DNA of 64,000 nt from Myoxocephalus aenaeus (taxonomy: Eukaryota; Chordata; Actinopteri; Perciformes; Cottidae). The notes beneath the pieces were generated by a model, which ran no database searches, was not told the origin of the DNA, and was given only the letters and a program-made list of their open reading frames with translations. Below are positions 33,044-47,237 of the stretch, one piece after another (the stretch's first letter is position 1; each line of letters begins with the position of its first letter). The stretch covers positions 761,001 through 825,000 of the forward strand of contig JBAMJR010000085.1 in NCBI GenBank assembly GCA_038501785.1, written 5' to 3'. The position numbers and the translations under genes are program-made.

Positions 33044-35759
33044 GCCACTGAATTTGTGTCCATACTGCAGTTCACCCGGTGCAAATTCACACATAATTTT
33101 AATTTACCGAAGGCACGATAGGTCTCTTCTATTAAAAGCGTGCAACAAAGTAAAGCAGTCATGGCCAAAGCGCCTTTTTTTTCTTATCTCATTTACACAT
33201 CAAAATAGTTTCTCTGCTTTCCCCATTGTGAGAGCACCATACTCCCCAAGCCAACTGGGAATCACCGGGCGAATTTCCGCTCTTTATTTCCTAGCTCCAA
33301 CTGCTTCCCGTGGCTCCTAAAAGGATACCAATTTAGCTGAATTCAGGCTGAGTTGAAAGGCACACTGTTACCTGTCCGCTGGGGTAGAACCTCTGCGGTG
33401 GCTGCCCTTTCCCATGCTTCCACTACGGGACCTGGACCACAGGCAGACAGAGGGGACACCTGTTCCCTCAGAGAGGTTGGCCAGCATCTGAAATCTTAGC
33501 GTCGGCCCTGCCTATTGAAAGCGGGCAGCACTATAAGGCCCCCGCGCCGTGATGGAGCGCAGGAAACCTGAGGAGAGAGCAGGAAAGGGGACGCCAATAG
33601 CCTGATGAATCTGGTGCAATTTGCCAAAACACAGTGCCTCCCTCCACAAGACGATTACCCACACTTGCAATAGAAAATCCATTGTCTGGTATGAGTCTCC
33701 ACTTATCTGTGTATTCTTTATCGTAATGCAGAGATACAATGGTCTGCCTGTGCTGCACCAAAGGACAAAGTGTAGTGCTAAAGGAAAAAGGTGAAATCAA
33801 ATGTTTTTGCAGCCATTGGTGTAAATCAGCGCAATTATAGTAGAGTAGGAAAAACTTTGGCTTCTTCTGAAATACCGTTGACTCCAAATCATAAATTATT
33901 GTTGCAAAAAACCCCGTCAACTTTCACACTCTGAACTATTTGCGTGTTTTTGGCTCCGCTATTCCACTCCACTATTCATCTCCTAAAGAAACAAAAGAGC
34001 AGAGAAGTTGATGGGGTTCACGCCCCATTGAACAGGATAACTTTTAAGACTAAGACTAATGTGATCCTTGGCCGATGTTTTCTACCCCTCAGGCATCAAC
34101 CCAAGGCCAGTCCCGCCACCTTGTACAGAGAATGGCTTCTGAGCATCTTCTCTGAAGAAAAAAACAAACAAATGCTGTGAGCATCGCGGGTCACCAGGGC
34201 AAACACAGTGCAGGGAGAGTTTGTCCAAGAGGTTTCCGAATGAGCCCCTCAATGAGCCTCATGTCTCCCTCCTCACACCATACGTCAGCCTTCCCCGCTG
34301 AGGGTGAGTCACCTTCCCCATACCACCTTTGAAGTCCTGAAAAACCTGAAGCACAATTTGTGACCACTGTGGCGCAGCCTCATTGAGGCCTGTAGTTGAC
34401 TGTGATTTATAAGATTGTTTTAATTCTCCCAACTTTTTATGGTTCTTTCCTCACGTCCGTTATTGTAACATCTCACAAAGTGCACCCTTGCTGTTACGCT
34501 GGAGCTGCATAAGTTATGGCGTAAAGATGTCAAGCGCCTCAGTCCTCAAGTACGCAGAAGATGGACATTGTGAGACAGGATGGCCACCGAGGGGCCGTTT
34601 GCTGAGGCCCGGGTCAACGTCTTTCTGCTGCCTTCAGAAGCAGGGGGAAATAACCAGCAGCTCTGGTGGAGGGAGGGAGCCGTCGGAGAGGAGCCCAGAT
34701 GCAATCTTCAAAGTTCCCCCCTTTCGACTTTCACTATCAAACATATGTGCAATAAGAATGCTTTATATGATGGTCAGGAAAGTGAAGGAGGAAAACCTGG
34801 AGGCCGAGTGATTTACACAACAGCAGGGTTATATTTTAACCTACAGGATGCCATTTCTTGAACGTGCATCTCTTGGATAATCTCTGTTGGCCCACCAGTG
34901 GTTGTTTCCTGTGGTGCAGGCTCTCCGGTTGATTTGAGCAGAGATCACATTAAAGTAAGACATTTTCTAATGCTGCTGTTGTCATTTTGTCTGGAAGTGG
35001 AAAAATAAACTCCAAAGATCGAGTGCTTCCATTATTTCTTTTGTCTCAGCAGCTTTTTATTTAGGAATACGGCGTCAAGTTGGACCAGTTACTCAGTGTG
35101 GTCTCTGAAAAGCCCAATCACATGTGGAAAGCGGGTCTGTGTTGTTCAAAGTCCTGGGTGACAGCTTAATGTGGCTTCCTAATTTATTCCCCCACTCATC
35201 CATTGACTCAGGGCCAAGGGAAAAAAAATCTCTTTAGAAGCAATAGAGGAGGGCATGTTATTGGGGACAGTCCGTTAAGCTGTCCTCACCTTTCCACCTG
35301 ACCTGCGCTTGCTTGAGATGTTTTCTAGCTGAGGCATCCTTCCTGCCGGGGAAGCAGAGCGGTGATTAATGGCCCAACATGTCAAGAGGGGAATTATTGA
35401 TCCTGGGAATCAGCAGTGAGGGAGAAGTGGTGGAGAGGCACTGGAGGAGTGGAGAGAGAAGGCAAGAGAGAGACGGAGACAGAGAGCGGCAGTCAGACAG
35501 AAGACTGATGCAGAAAGGGAGGAGATGGCTGTAATCAGGACCGGGAATCTAACGTCAGCCTTTTCCAGCTGACGGAAAACTGTACGCGGTTCTTTATTTT
35601 CAATATAATTTCCATGCATACGCATTTCCTGCCTTCATACAGAGCACGATTATGTGTTGATGCCCTTTATCAGAGTTTTAAAACAAAGAATCAACTTGAC
35701 CGTGGTGGAGGCAGTATTCAGAGCTTGTAATATACTGCTATTGTAGATTATTTTCTGTT

Positions 35760-35882
35760 TTATTACTGTTTTAGTGTTTATTTATATTACTTGTTTTTTA
35801 ATTTAATTTTACTATGTGTCTCTTGCTCCTGTACTCCTGCAATTTCCCCACTGCGGGACTAATAAAGGATTATCTTATTTTA
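35760..35882 (+). repeat. LINE-type 3' tail
   Basis: T-rich sequence leads into GCAATTTCCCCACTGCGGGAC, then TAATAAAGGATTATCTTATTTT, a typical end of fish LINE copies. Confidence 0.6.
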
Positions 35883-38800
35883 TATGAAAAATACCCCATT
35901 ACAATACAAGTAAGGGAAGTATGATCAGAAAAATGTACTTAAAATGTCAAAAAAAAAGTCAAAAGAATAAATGTATTAACATTCCACCTCTGAAACTCAG
36001 GAAGGGAAGTAGTGATACGACTTCCCTCCTTTTACCGCCGGGCCAATCAGCTGGCCTGGGATTCTCCCACTGCTCCCAATGGACGTTGTGCTGTGTGCGG
36101 CGGAGGCCATTTAGTCTTTTCCTTTTGTATACAGACCAGGCAATGAGGGTTGCTCTTCAGCAGAAAGAGGGGGAGTGGAGCAGAGGAGGGGTCCTAATAG
36201 GATAACTCCCCCATTAACCCAGGGGAGCTGCCTCTCAGAGATGCTATCAGTCCGAGCACACGTCTCCATCATGCCCACCACAATGTCGCCATGCGACTGT
36301 AATGCACAAACTCCAGGAGAGGCAGAACCTACAGTATCTATCGTTCAATCAGACAACATGTTCCTACAACTCGGCTGTATGGAGAGGACAGAGTATAATG
36401 GAATAGAATTAGCTTTATTGTTAATCTTGATCATTATAAATAAAGAGGCCTATAAGTAGTATAGGTGGTAAACGACTGCAGGCCTTCTGGGTTTACATCA
36501 TTCTAATATTCACTGTTTACACTACAAACATCTGCACGGAGCTGCCGAGCACTTAAGGAATTGTGCCTCTAACAGGCATAACGTACACTTGTTTTCCTAA
36601 AGTCAACATCATCTCCTTGTTGAGTGTATTTTTTTAAAGGTAACTGACAGTGCCCATAAAACGTCATGTGATGCCATTCTAGCCCCCCCATACAAAATAT
36701 GATGTAATCAGTGTCTAATTTGGTGTGTTTACTCTTCGCTCGCATACAGTGCAGCTCCTTTTCGCCAGACGTTTAACTGCAAAAAAAAAGGGGATATTTT
36801 GATTGCAGGGAGAGAGAGAAAAGATCCAATTTACCACAGAAATACTTTCAAATGCCAGATTATCCGCAAAATAATACTATAAGAGGTATATTTTTATTTG
36901 AATGAAACAGACTTCTTCGATGTTGTACCAACTTTTGATTGAATAAGCCCCGTTACTCTTTTGTTTACTGGAAATGTATAAGAACGAGTGTCTCCGGACA
37001 CCTAGAGTGGATAACCATATGCTGTCACAGTAGACCAGACGCGCCTCATATTGAGAGCGCTGTTGACCTGGGAATTGTGTGGGAGGTGGAGAGCGGGGGT
37101 GGACGGGGCACGGGGGACTTGTGAGAGTTTCAAGAGGTACAAATCAAGGATTTAACTACTGCAGCCCTCTCTCCTACTCAAATGTATAGGCCAGTGTTCA
37201 ACTGTGTTTGTTATTGTGTGCGCTTTTGGCAGCTCACAAATAACATCTACAGCGCAGAGAAGAAGAAAGTAATCAGAAAGTGCTGGACCGTGTGGTGGAG
37301 AAGATGTTGTCGGAATCGCGAGTGAGAAAAAGAGTGAGAAACAGCATGAGAGACAGACAAATAACAATAGATATAGAGACAGCTATTGCACTAGTGGCAT
37401 TGGGCTTTATTGGGCCACACATTAAATCCAAGGCAGATGTTCATTCCTTTTGACCATACCACATCAGCTGTCGCTTCCCTTGTTTCCTCCAGCCTCCAAT
37501 TATTTCTCAAAACTAAACCAACTATCAGTAAACATGCCGACTCCTCAACTGGGAAACCCCTTACTGCTTCTGACACGGAGCCACTGCTAGCACGCTAGTT
37601 TGGGGGAAGTGTTATTATGGTTTATCTTGCCAGCAGTTCTCCCTCATCATGAAACAAACCCACCATCCTGTCAAACAACTGTTGCCTTCTTGGGGAAGCA
37701 CATTGTCATTTGCTCCATGGAAGTCTTACTTGTGGTTGAATGTTGATACCGCAGAAAGGAGTCAGTTTGTGAATTAGCAATGCAACCGAACAAAATAAAA
37801 ACATGTTCCTTTGTGGTTTAAAGTGGACTTGGAACACGCAGCAGTGAGGGTATGCGGAGAGTTTATACCGAACGTGCTCTTGCAGTGATCGAACATGCGT
37901 AACTTGGAAATGTGTCATCCTGGACTAAGGCGAGTGTGCGTCGATAGCGCTCACATGTATTTGGCAGCAGGCTGAAGCCGTTAGATTAGAGGTGAACCTA
38001 AAATTCATGCAGAAAAACCTTCACAAATCCATTTCTAGTTAATTTTTCATGGGAGATATAAATTGTTCCCTTCCATTACTGTGATTGCATCTCTGGCTGT
38101 ATGAAAATGTAACATTCTGAGTGTGCTGCATATTTAGCTCTTGCTTGCCCTAATGGTGCCCAATCAGTTCCACCAGGTCCGTTCCAATGGGGTAGGCGGC
38201 CTCTACCCTGATTACGCTTGAATTGTGGGTATTTCCTGCCTCTAAGCCTAGCATATGGATTGAGTAAGGCAACGGCTGAGGGACTACCGTTTCTCTCCAC
38301 TACATCTTCATTTCTTTCTCCCTCGCTTTTTTCAAATGGAAAAGCAAAACACTTTTGTTTCTTCTGGCTCTGCTGTCAAAATACTGAGCTGGGCTTTGGC
38401 TCAGTGTCTGCTTGCATGTAGCCAAGGGAAATCCCATGAGACAAGTGTGGCTAAATGCAGTTTAATCCACATGATCACAATCCGTCTGCGGACTCAACCA
38501 CACCTTTTGCTGACCTATTACTATGAGGCAAACACATTTTCATTCAGTGTGTCTTTCCCACTTTAGAATATAGATGTTTTCTATACATTCGAGTCCCGGT
38601 GAAGGTATATGTGTTATGATTAAGTCAGTTCCACCAGATGGGCTGTGGCCGGTTTCTTATGGCAGTGGCCACTTTATCTTCATTAAAAAACAGCAGGGTG
38701 GATGCTTTACAAATGCAATAAGTCATTTTCCCCTTTCAAAAGAATATTATTTCATCATCCTGAAATACAACCTTCGAGTAGAGAATGCCGTGATAGCACC

Positions 38801-41800
38801 TGTAAGTGACAATGCACTCATAAGTGCTTTTTTTTAAAGGTACCACTACCTACTATGCTGCTAGCACTGTTTTTTTATATGTACAATGTTTTTATGAGCA
38901 AGTACTCTTGGCCTGAACGTCTACCAGTAATTGTATTATTATATAAAACCACAGATATGTAAGGCAACCCTGGCAGAAAATGGTGTCAGTGAGTGATATT
39001 AAAGACGTTGGTTACGTATGGCACTTCAGTGGAATCATATTATATCCAAGAGGAGCCAATAAGGTAACTCGTCTCCAGTACTCTTCATGACATTTCTAGC
39101 CTTCACACACATTATTTTCTCCAAAAGCAATTTTCTATTATGAGCCAAAACCATGCTGGAATGATGGTAATTTAAAAAAAGGTATCTCCCTGCAATGGTT
39201 ATCTATATGATACAACAAAAAAAGTCCACTGCCAACTTTGGCAAAGTTTAGAAGATGCCTGATGCATTTAAAGACATATGTCCCATAAACCATCCTGACT
39301 GAGTAAAAGGTGAAGAAGAGGTCTCACATTCAGTGCCAGTTTTCTTCATGACATATTAAAAAGAATCCACACGTACTGAGTAATTGTACTGAGCAGTTTT
39401 GGAGGACTACAAATTTCCCATACTTTATCCAATCCCACAGGACCGGGGCTTCATAAGCTCTTTTAGTGGGGGATTTTGGCATTTGATGCCGGTGGTTGTA
39501 TGTTTGTATTAAACATTTTTTGGAATAGGCGGCTCATTATTTTGCACTCCACTCTCAAACACTGGCCGTACTTCCTCTCCTACATAACCGCTGATAAAGG
39601 ACAGATTGAGCCGCATTTTTCAGGGTTTCACATACCTGCAGGGGTATTTGATTTGGCAACTGGTCAGCCTTCACCTCGAGGCCATATACCACCAGAACAA
39701 TGAATCAAAGTATTTTGGTTGTTATTGTATTTGCATACTTGGGCAGATGTCTAGCCAGTCAAACATATAAATGCCCACAGACGGCAATTAATTACCAAAG
39801 ACCGCACTGGGTTGTATTCATATTTTATGTAATAATAAGCACTTATATCTGAACCTTATATCATTTCTTATCCAGGATATCAGGGCTTGTAAGGAATGGC
39901 TCCGCGGGGCTGTCTAATGGTTTAACAAGGAACAATCTGTGATCTGAATGTAAACAAAAGGGTACTCCCTCCACCAACATTCAAAACACAAATGTTAAAC
40001 CTCCCTTAAACTCCTAAAACTATGAGTAAAATATGTTTGCACCCCGCTGATGTGTCACTGTGCAAGATACTTATTACTTACCAACTTTGCTTCTTGAGTC
40101 TGGGGCGTAAACTTCAATGGTGCTTCTCTACAGGGGCCAATAAACCGTAATCATATAAAATATGTATCAAATGCCTGTTTTTAGTTTTACTCCATATAAA
40201 ACGCGTTGCTGTCTTAAAGTGTGTGTGATTGTCATTCAGTGATTCATGTAAACCACATAAAAGGCTACATCATGTGAAATGGGGAGGGAACTCATATCAC
40301 TTTTTATGTGTCCTCAGCTGTTTGAAAAAGCTTTTTTTTTTGTCTCGCTTCCCCTGTCTGACTACCACTGCTCTTCTGTGGCTAACAAAAGAGATAGTGT
40401 GACACCTCCTAAATTGCTAGTGTACACTGATTGATTGACTTGTTGTTGGCCTGCCAGGACCACTGGAATGCACATTGTGTGAAAGGTGCCTCCAATAAAC
40501 ACACTGGTGCATACCTCCTCAGGTTACCTAGGCGGCACACCAGGTATGATACATCTCATTGTGTGATAGAAACAAAAAAAACAGGGTAAAGAAGAAAAAA
40601 AAATGATATTTGAATAAATATATTGCCTCCTTCCTTTCATATATCAAAGAAAATATGTGCTTTTCTCCAGGTGTAGGTTTATTTCTCTATGTGTGTAATG
40701 TGATATGAGACTAATACAAAACACCTGAACCCCAAAATGAAATGCAGCATATAATGTAATAAAGTGCATTGTCTGATTGGTTATGGTAATTCTTCATTTA
40801 GCCACAATAACCTTAAGCTCTGCTGCCTCGGATCCAGTAAAAGCACTTAAAACAGATGTGGCTCGGAGGGTCCCATATAGATCTAGACTAGAGGTACCAC
40901 CAAAAACCTGGTCCACAAACGGAGTATCTTCGTGCAGTAAAAGCATCGGTGCATTGTTATGTTCTACCGTATGGCATGAATCAAAAATTCTAGAGGTGCT
41001 GGGAATAAAAAGCATCTGACATTTTTAGCGTGACAGTTCCGCCGTTCCCGCGTTTAAGTGGCGGTGGGAGCTTTGTGGCGCTAGGCAGAGATCTCCTCCT
41101 GTTAAGCACACATCCTGTAGGCTTTGTCCCCTGGCAAGTGACCTGATCCAGCCGGAGGAAGCAACCAATCAGGAAAATATTAGATCACGCTCTCTGAAAA
41201 AAATTTATAAAATTCTCTCAAATCTGCCTCACCTACACTATACTGAACCCTGAGGTTCATACACGAGAGTAAAGGCGTGCACTTTATGTGCGTTCATCAG
41301 AGCAACTCCATTAAACTCCCCCCTCTCCAGGTTCAAATGAACTATCGGCATCATGATACGCTTGTGGAAGGTGTTGTGTTCCTTACTGCCGATGTCCAGA
41401 CAAGGGTGGTCTGTGCAACCGGATCCTTTGACATCACAGAGAACATGAAAACATGAAACATAGTTATTGATCACAACTCCGCACTAATCAAATAGCACCC
41501 TGGTTTGTTTGAAGTTAAAAATGGTTACAGTGGGTGTTTACCTTTGCACTTCAAGACCCTTCAGCCGCACCCCTCTTAAACATACACAGACAGAAGTGTT
41601 ATTTGTATTGTTAAATTTACATTAAGTCCATTTTAATTGCATCAAGCCACTAAGCAGATCTTACAATAATGGGCCTGACAGAGAAAATTGCAATCATCCG
41701 TGAAGAGCCTGTGGCGGTGTAATGGACAAACCTGATTAATTTAATCTTGTTGCACTCCATTATGGCTGCACTTTATCATTTCAACAGATGGAGCACCAAG

Positions 41801-42128
41801 AAATTAAAAAATGCTCTCAAGGATATGTGGCACTTTCCATCCACTCGAACCCCTTTATCGTAAGGTGTGTGGGCTGCTGTGTTGAAATGAAGGCCTGGAC
41901 TGGAACCTTTGGATGAGTGCATTTTCCAACACAAATGAGATTATGTGAACAGTCAATTGATGCAACAAATCATCAGAATTGTCTTGTGATGTATTGCTGA
42001 AGGCTGTTAAAGACTGTCCATCCAATCATGTTGTCCAATGAGTTGATATTATCAAAGGAGTAGAATGACACTTGCTTTACTATATGGAGGCTATTTGTGC
42101 GAGCCTGAATGTTACATTCATTCAACTG

Positions 42129-42129
<1 letters not shown>

Positions 42130-42175
<46 letters not shown>
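42130..42175. repeat. (AT)n microsatellite
   Basis: This is an uninterrupted AT run of about 46 nt. The Tyr-Ile open frame through it is an artefact. Confidence 0.96.
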
Positions 42176-42177
<2 letters not shown>

Positions 42178-42839
42178 AGCTGCTATTTTCACACATAAAT
42201 TGTTTTTACAGCGCTGGAATATCCCTTTCCTGATTTATATCTGGTTGTGTGCTCTAAAGTGATCTGTAATTGTGTAATAGTCAATGTAAAGAGGTCCACA
42301 ATTAAGGATTACAAATAATGTATTATTGTTATGTTTTTATAGCACCAAGTGTTGCAAGCGCTTTGCCCTCTAGACTATTTTCTCTACTACATGCAGGAAG
42401 TAGAGGAAATTGTACCAGAAATCCCTAATCTAATCCCAACCTTTTTTTTTTGTTTTGCTTAACCTCTTAATACGAAGCATTATTTCCTTGTGACCCCTCA
42501 TTCCGGTTTGCATGCCTATCAGTTGTGAGCAGTTCACAGATTACATTTTCCACACAACGCAGTTTGTTTAATTTAAATATATTTAGAGAATAGAAATAAT
42601 AATCCCTTTCACACTGAAAATCATTCAACAATATTGATGGTTATATAGGAACCTATAGGATGCAGATATGTTGGCATCCTCAAAGCCTTTTAAGTGGTAA
42701 TGACTAACTAATATACACAATTAAAGCATTACTTTAAATAGTTCCAAAACAAGCTTTGTCTAAACTAACCATATTAGTGGAGTAAAACATGATCAACATA
42801 CATATTGCTGGCAGGTACAATCAACCTGCGAAAAAGTGA

Positions 42840-43365
42840 CCTGTGACAGGCAGCGGGGTGTGTACAGTTTCCCTCGTGCCTGCTGCATTTGATACCAGTG
42901 GGCAGCGCGCGCACAGACACTTGCGGATCTATCTTATCAATTCACTGTAACCTTCCGACTCCCCTGCCATTGTAAACACGATTTAGCATTTATGTCGGAC
43001 ATTTATGCCCCCCCCCCCCCCCCCCTCCTCATGGTCTCCTCTTCAAGCAGGGACAGAAACAGTCGCTGACGGGTGAACTTCGTGGTCATGGACGGAGAGA
43101 CTTGTTGCATGCGGTGACAGCGGTGACACAGTGAGGTAGGAAACGTTCGCAATGATGTGCGTCTGTCTACTTTGCTACTTTTCTGTTACTTTCCTGTTAG
43201 TCGTTCCCTCTGCGTTGGCGAGCCATTGTGGCCAATAGCTTTGCCGTGTGTGCGGTGAATTGACAGCGTGGTATTTCCAATATGGGCGGGGACAGCAGCA
43301 GAAGTCAGAAGGCTAGTGTGAACATAGTGTGTGCTGTGGCAGAGGGATCCCTCCGCCGTGGTACG
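42840..43365 (+). promoter_or_regulatory. Candidate eya1 promoter and first non-coding exon
   Basis: This CpG-containing block follows an AT-rich desert. A candidate exon ends at 43135 with the donor GTAGGA. A second possible donor (GTACGT) lies near 43362, after a GGGCGGGG box at about 43284. Short upstream ORFs only: ATGGACGGAGAGACTTG at 43089 closes after nine codons. The link to eya1 rests on the human gene order TRPA1-MSC-EYA1 on one strand and on the downstream exon at 47238. The true start site cannot be fixed from sequence alone. Confidence 0.4.
43007..43025. repeat. Poly(C) run
   Basis: About 19 C lie inside the candidate eya1 promoter block. Length may be unreliable in sequencing. 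Confidence 0.95.
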
Positions 43366-46000
43366 TTAAAGCTTAGTAAATGAATGCTTTCATAGGACAA
43401 ACAACGTAACTGTAACTCCGTTAGTTATATATTTACATTTTTTTAAACAGTAGTTAGGTTTGTAAAACCTTGTACAAAAGTGTTTACTCTTCCTGGGGGT
43501 AATTTTACCTCGGTGTATTCTGTGCATTACCTAGTAATTACCTAAGTAATCAACACTGTTTCACAGTTTTATGCTGCATAATTCAGTCAAAACAGGCCTT
43601 TTGCTTTTCATACAGGAGACTGACGAGTGCACTCGCACTGTGCAGTAGTTTGTAACATGGGTTGTCTGACATGGTCCTTCAATGGCATAAGACCAACATG
43701 CTTTCACTGCAAGAAATAGGCCGATGCAGGCAGTTCAAGTTGCATAGAGGACATTCATCAAAATAGAATTTGCCTTAAGTTAACAGCAGTTGCACCTAGG
43801 CTTTACTCTCATTTATTCTGCCCCTGGCTGCCGTCATTTTTCTGTCTAATTATTTCCTTTTTTACTGTGCACCACACTTGACAGTGATGGATAGCAGGTT
43901 AAAAATGGACATTTTCTCCTCAGTTAGTGTATGTTGGATTGACTCAAGTATGCATGGTGTTCTTCCCTCTGACCAAAGGACCTTGGAAAGATTGTGTTCC
44001 CCTCTGCTTTTCCCATTCCAAAACGATACAGTTTGTCTTCATTTTCCCCTGACTTGGACTCATTTTCATGATGTATAGCCGAAGCACATCATCAAGACAG
44101 AAGTGTAGGTTATATTAAAGTTATGCCGTCACGATTACAGTCCAGGTTGCAGACACAGGCCTTCTACCGGTGCAAAGGTACTGAGTAAGCATCAATGTGC
44201 AAAGATGGTGGTTCCCTGATTGGATGTTTTCCTTTGTCTCACAGAACCAAGTTGTCAAATACCAGTAGTCCTTCAGTGCCTAAATGTCAATTCAAGAAGC
44301 TGTGGTATTTATGCACCTGGTTAAATGTTATGATGAGGTCGCTGCTGATTATTGGCTCCCTTCCGACTAGAGGTCATGTATGGGTCCATGGGAGCACAAA
44401 CCATGTGGTGCTTTAATCACAATGGTAGAAAAGTGGAACACAGGTGACGTTTGCTGTGTCTGTCTGACTCGTGACGTTGGTAGACAGACCAAAATCATAA
44501 TACATGAGCCAAATTGTGTATTATTGTGCTTTAGCAACGCATATATTCAGTTTATGATCACATCAGACCAAGAAAAGCAGCGGATCCTCACATTTCAAAG
44601 TCTGGACTTTATGGTCATTACATTTGAAATCTTTTTTATTTTCTCAGGGTGATCTCACATCCTCTGAAAGGATATTTCTTTATGACCATCTTTATTGACA
44701 CGGTGGACTATCTTGATTTCTTTTTGCTGCATGTTGCATTATCAGTCACTGGCCTGAGATGGAGCAGCTGTGACCCAAGGATTTAAGTTCAGAAATTCAT
44801 TCCGTTTTAAAAAGTGTGGTAGCGCAGCAGGAGTACTGCAATGTATCATGTCTGCAGCAATGAGCAGAACAAGTTTTATTCACACGTGTACCAGATTCCC
44901 TATACACTGTACATGTGCTTCACGTTTTCTTTAAGACTTGACTTCAGAGGAGAGTTCTTCAGTCTGTTCTCCTTACGTTTGAAGTTACATGCTCCTCCAA
45001 TTACTGGGGCCATGCAGTCTCCCCTATGGTGTCCTTGGACAGCTCTTTGAGTGCCTGAAAATGTTGCGGACCATTAATTCTGGATTGTCTTCATCTGTTT
45101 GCATAATTTTCCCTCCGTAACCATTTTCCTCCCCCATTTTCACAGTCTGTGTGCTCACAGTTTTTTTTGTTTTTTTTTCCTCTTTTATGAATGTTAGAGT
45201 CTTCAAGAGATTTCAATTTTATATATATTTTCAATACCACTGACAGTTGTTAAACTTTTACAGCAGCCTGTTTTATAGCACACCGCCTGTCAGCTGTGTA
45301 CTGTACACAGCATGTGTATTTTACAGCCTGTGTGTGGATGTTGCCTTTTGAAACTCTTCACCTGCCAGCAGATAGCTTTACAGATGTATTCAACAATATT
45401 TTGTATGCTTTTATTACACTTTTTAAAGACATATCAACTTAAACACAGCAGAGCAGTCAGTCTCTTTGTGGAAAAAAAGAAGAAGAAAAAAAGAAAAGTG
45501 TGTGTTTTCTTTAACCTTATGCATTTTCTTCGTTTTTCAGTTAGACTAATTTGCTGTCAGGCAGGAGGTTGTTTTTGCAACTCAGGCAGACTCCAGAAAT
45601 TAATTTATCCAAATAACCAAGTCCTCCTGGGCCATGGAGGTTGGGACACTGAAATGGCCCTGGTAGGCAAAGCTGCCTTTTGATGTCTGGAATGTTTTGG
45701 CTGACTTAGAGCAGGCGACTGGAGTGGAGGGATCATTTTCACTGACCCATGGGATTTTTAACCATTTTCATATACTGAGAACAAAACAAAGTGAGGAAAA
45801 ATGCCTGAGCTGATTTGCATTGACTTTGCTATCAAAAACCGGAGGGGAACAAATGAAGTGAGACTGATTTAGGAGTTCTTTAATTTAGGACATAAAGTGT
45901 GAGCTATGATGTTGTCACGACATGATGTGTTTGTAAGAGTTTCCAAATTGTTGCTATTGGGCTTGGCTCTTTGGCCTGTATTTAAAAAAAAACTGCAATA
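43366..46000. other. Non-coding stretch, presumed first intron of eya1
   Basis: There are only short unconvincing frames, an A-rich run near 45470-45500 and T-rich tracts. No repeat family was recognised. Confidence 0.5.
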
Positions 46001-46450
46001 TAATAAAAAATGTCCTTCATTAAAGCACTCTGAGTGCTAATTAGGTGGTCCTTTGGACTGCGGGCAAAGTAAATACGAGGCCCATCCTAATAATACAAAC
46101 ACGCTGATTCATTGTATAAAAGCCCTCATTAGTTGCACGCACTGTTGGTATATCATTTGTTATATCCAATATAAAAGAATTACCACAGTAGTTGCATTAA
46201 TAAAATGAATTCCGATCAGACTAAATGCAATGCCTTTATTAAACACGCCTGAGGAAAGGGAAGTGCAGAAAACCAGGCGGTCTTGAGTAACGGGGCACTT
46301 GAGTTTCCAACGTAATAAATAATTCACAGGTCCTGTGTGATGAGCTGCTGAGGACAGAAATCCCTAATGACAGCTTTTTATAACCTATGACTCAGCTGGC
46401 CATTATGCTTCTGACATCCTTACACAGACCACATTCCCTCTGCATGCTCA
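46000..46450. promoter_or_regulatory. Candidate conserved non-coding element
   Basis: Non-repetitive sequence has TGCTAATTAGGTGG, GCATTAATAAAATGAATTCC and ATCCCTAATGACAGC. Homeodomain-like TAAT cores are frequent, and the block sits about 0.8 kb before the candidate eya1 exon. The call rests on composition and position only. Confidence 0.25.
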
Positions 46451-46618
46451 GTGCTCACTCTTCTCTCACTCTGCACTGCTTCGCCTGCTGCATTGACAAA
46501 AAGGAGTTATATTACAAAGTACTATATACAGTCTCTTAATGAAGGAAATTGAATAGAAAACATATTCAAATTGAATTATTGCATGTTTAGTGTTTTTGTT
46601 CTTTTGAAAAAGCTAATC

Positions 46619-46962
46619 AGGGCTGCAACTAATGATTATTTTTATTATCAATTAATCTCCCATTAATTTTCATGATGAATCATTTGATTTATAAAATATA
46701 AGAAAATACTGAAAATGTCCATCCCAGTTTCTCAAAGTTCCACGTGATGTCTCAAATGTCTTATTTTGTCTGTCCAAAAATCAAAGAAATGCACTTTAAC
46801 AGGATACAAAACAGAGCAATGCAGGTAATCTCCACATTTGAGAAGATAAAAATGGCATTTTCTGAAATCTTTGCATGAAAAATAAATTTTACAATCAATC
46901 AATCGACAATTTTTTCCATTGATTGACTAATTGATTAGTCGACTAGTCTTGCTCTACAGCTC
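46619..46962 (+). repeat. MITE-type teleost repeat (GGCTGCAACTAATGATTA family)
   Basis: It starts GGGCTGCAACTAATGATTAT and ends with GATTGACTAATTGATTAGTCG plus CTCTACAGC, so the two ends are roughly inverted. The interior (TTTATAAAATATAAGAAAATAC, TCTCAAATGTCTTATTTTG) is the usual body of this very common fish element. It is non-coding. Confidence 0.8.
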
Positions 46963-47202
46963 ATCCATGCTGTAAAAGTATAAAGTGTGTTCCTTAAGTC
47001 TATCTAACTTGTAAAAGCTATTATATTATTTTTCTTGTCTTTTCTTTCTTTCTCCACAAATATTTCTGTGTCTTGTCTATGTCTTTTTTGAGTAGTTTAT
47101 AGAAGTAGTTTGTCAAGTGTAAAACATGCAAAAATTGCAGTGAGTTTGTTTGGAAGCATGAGACAAATTTGCTCTTAAAATATGTTATAGTTTAACTGTG
47201 GT

Positions 47203-47209
47203 TACTAAT
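47203..47209 (+). promoter_or_regulatory. Candidate branch site TACTAAT
   Basis: A near-consensus branch sequence lies 29 nt before the acceptor at 47237, followed by a TTTCTCTCTATTG pyrimidine tract. Confidence 0.5.
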
Positions 47210-47237
47210 TTCTCTCTATTGTCATTTCCTGCGTTAG

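Larger units (their letters stand above)
32640..42840. other. Gene-free stretch
   Basis: No exon was supported over 10 kb. It contains a GT run at 33023-33043, purine-rich sequence near 35400-35530, a LINE-type tail at 35.8 kb and an AT microsatellite at 42.13 kb. Scattered blocks with CCAAT boxes (about 36045 and 41170) and TAAT cores (about 35365 and 41730) could be regulatory. Confidence 0.55.

Noticed and set aside
40777..41019. Open frame of 80 codons on + with a matching frame on -
   Set aside because: It shows no known domain or repeat hallmark, and is likely chance.
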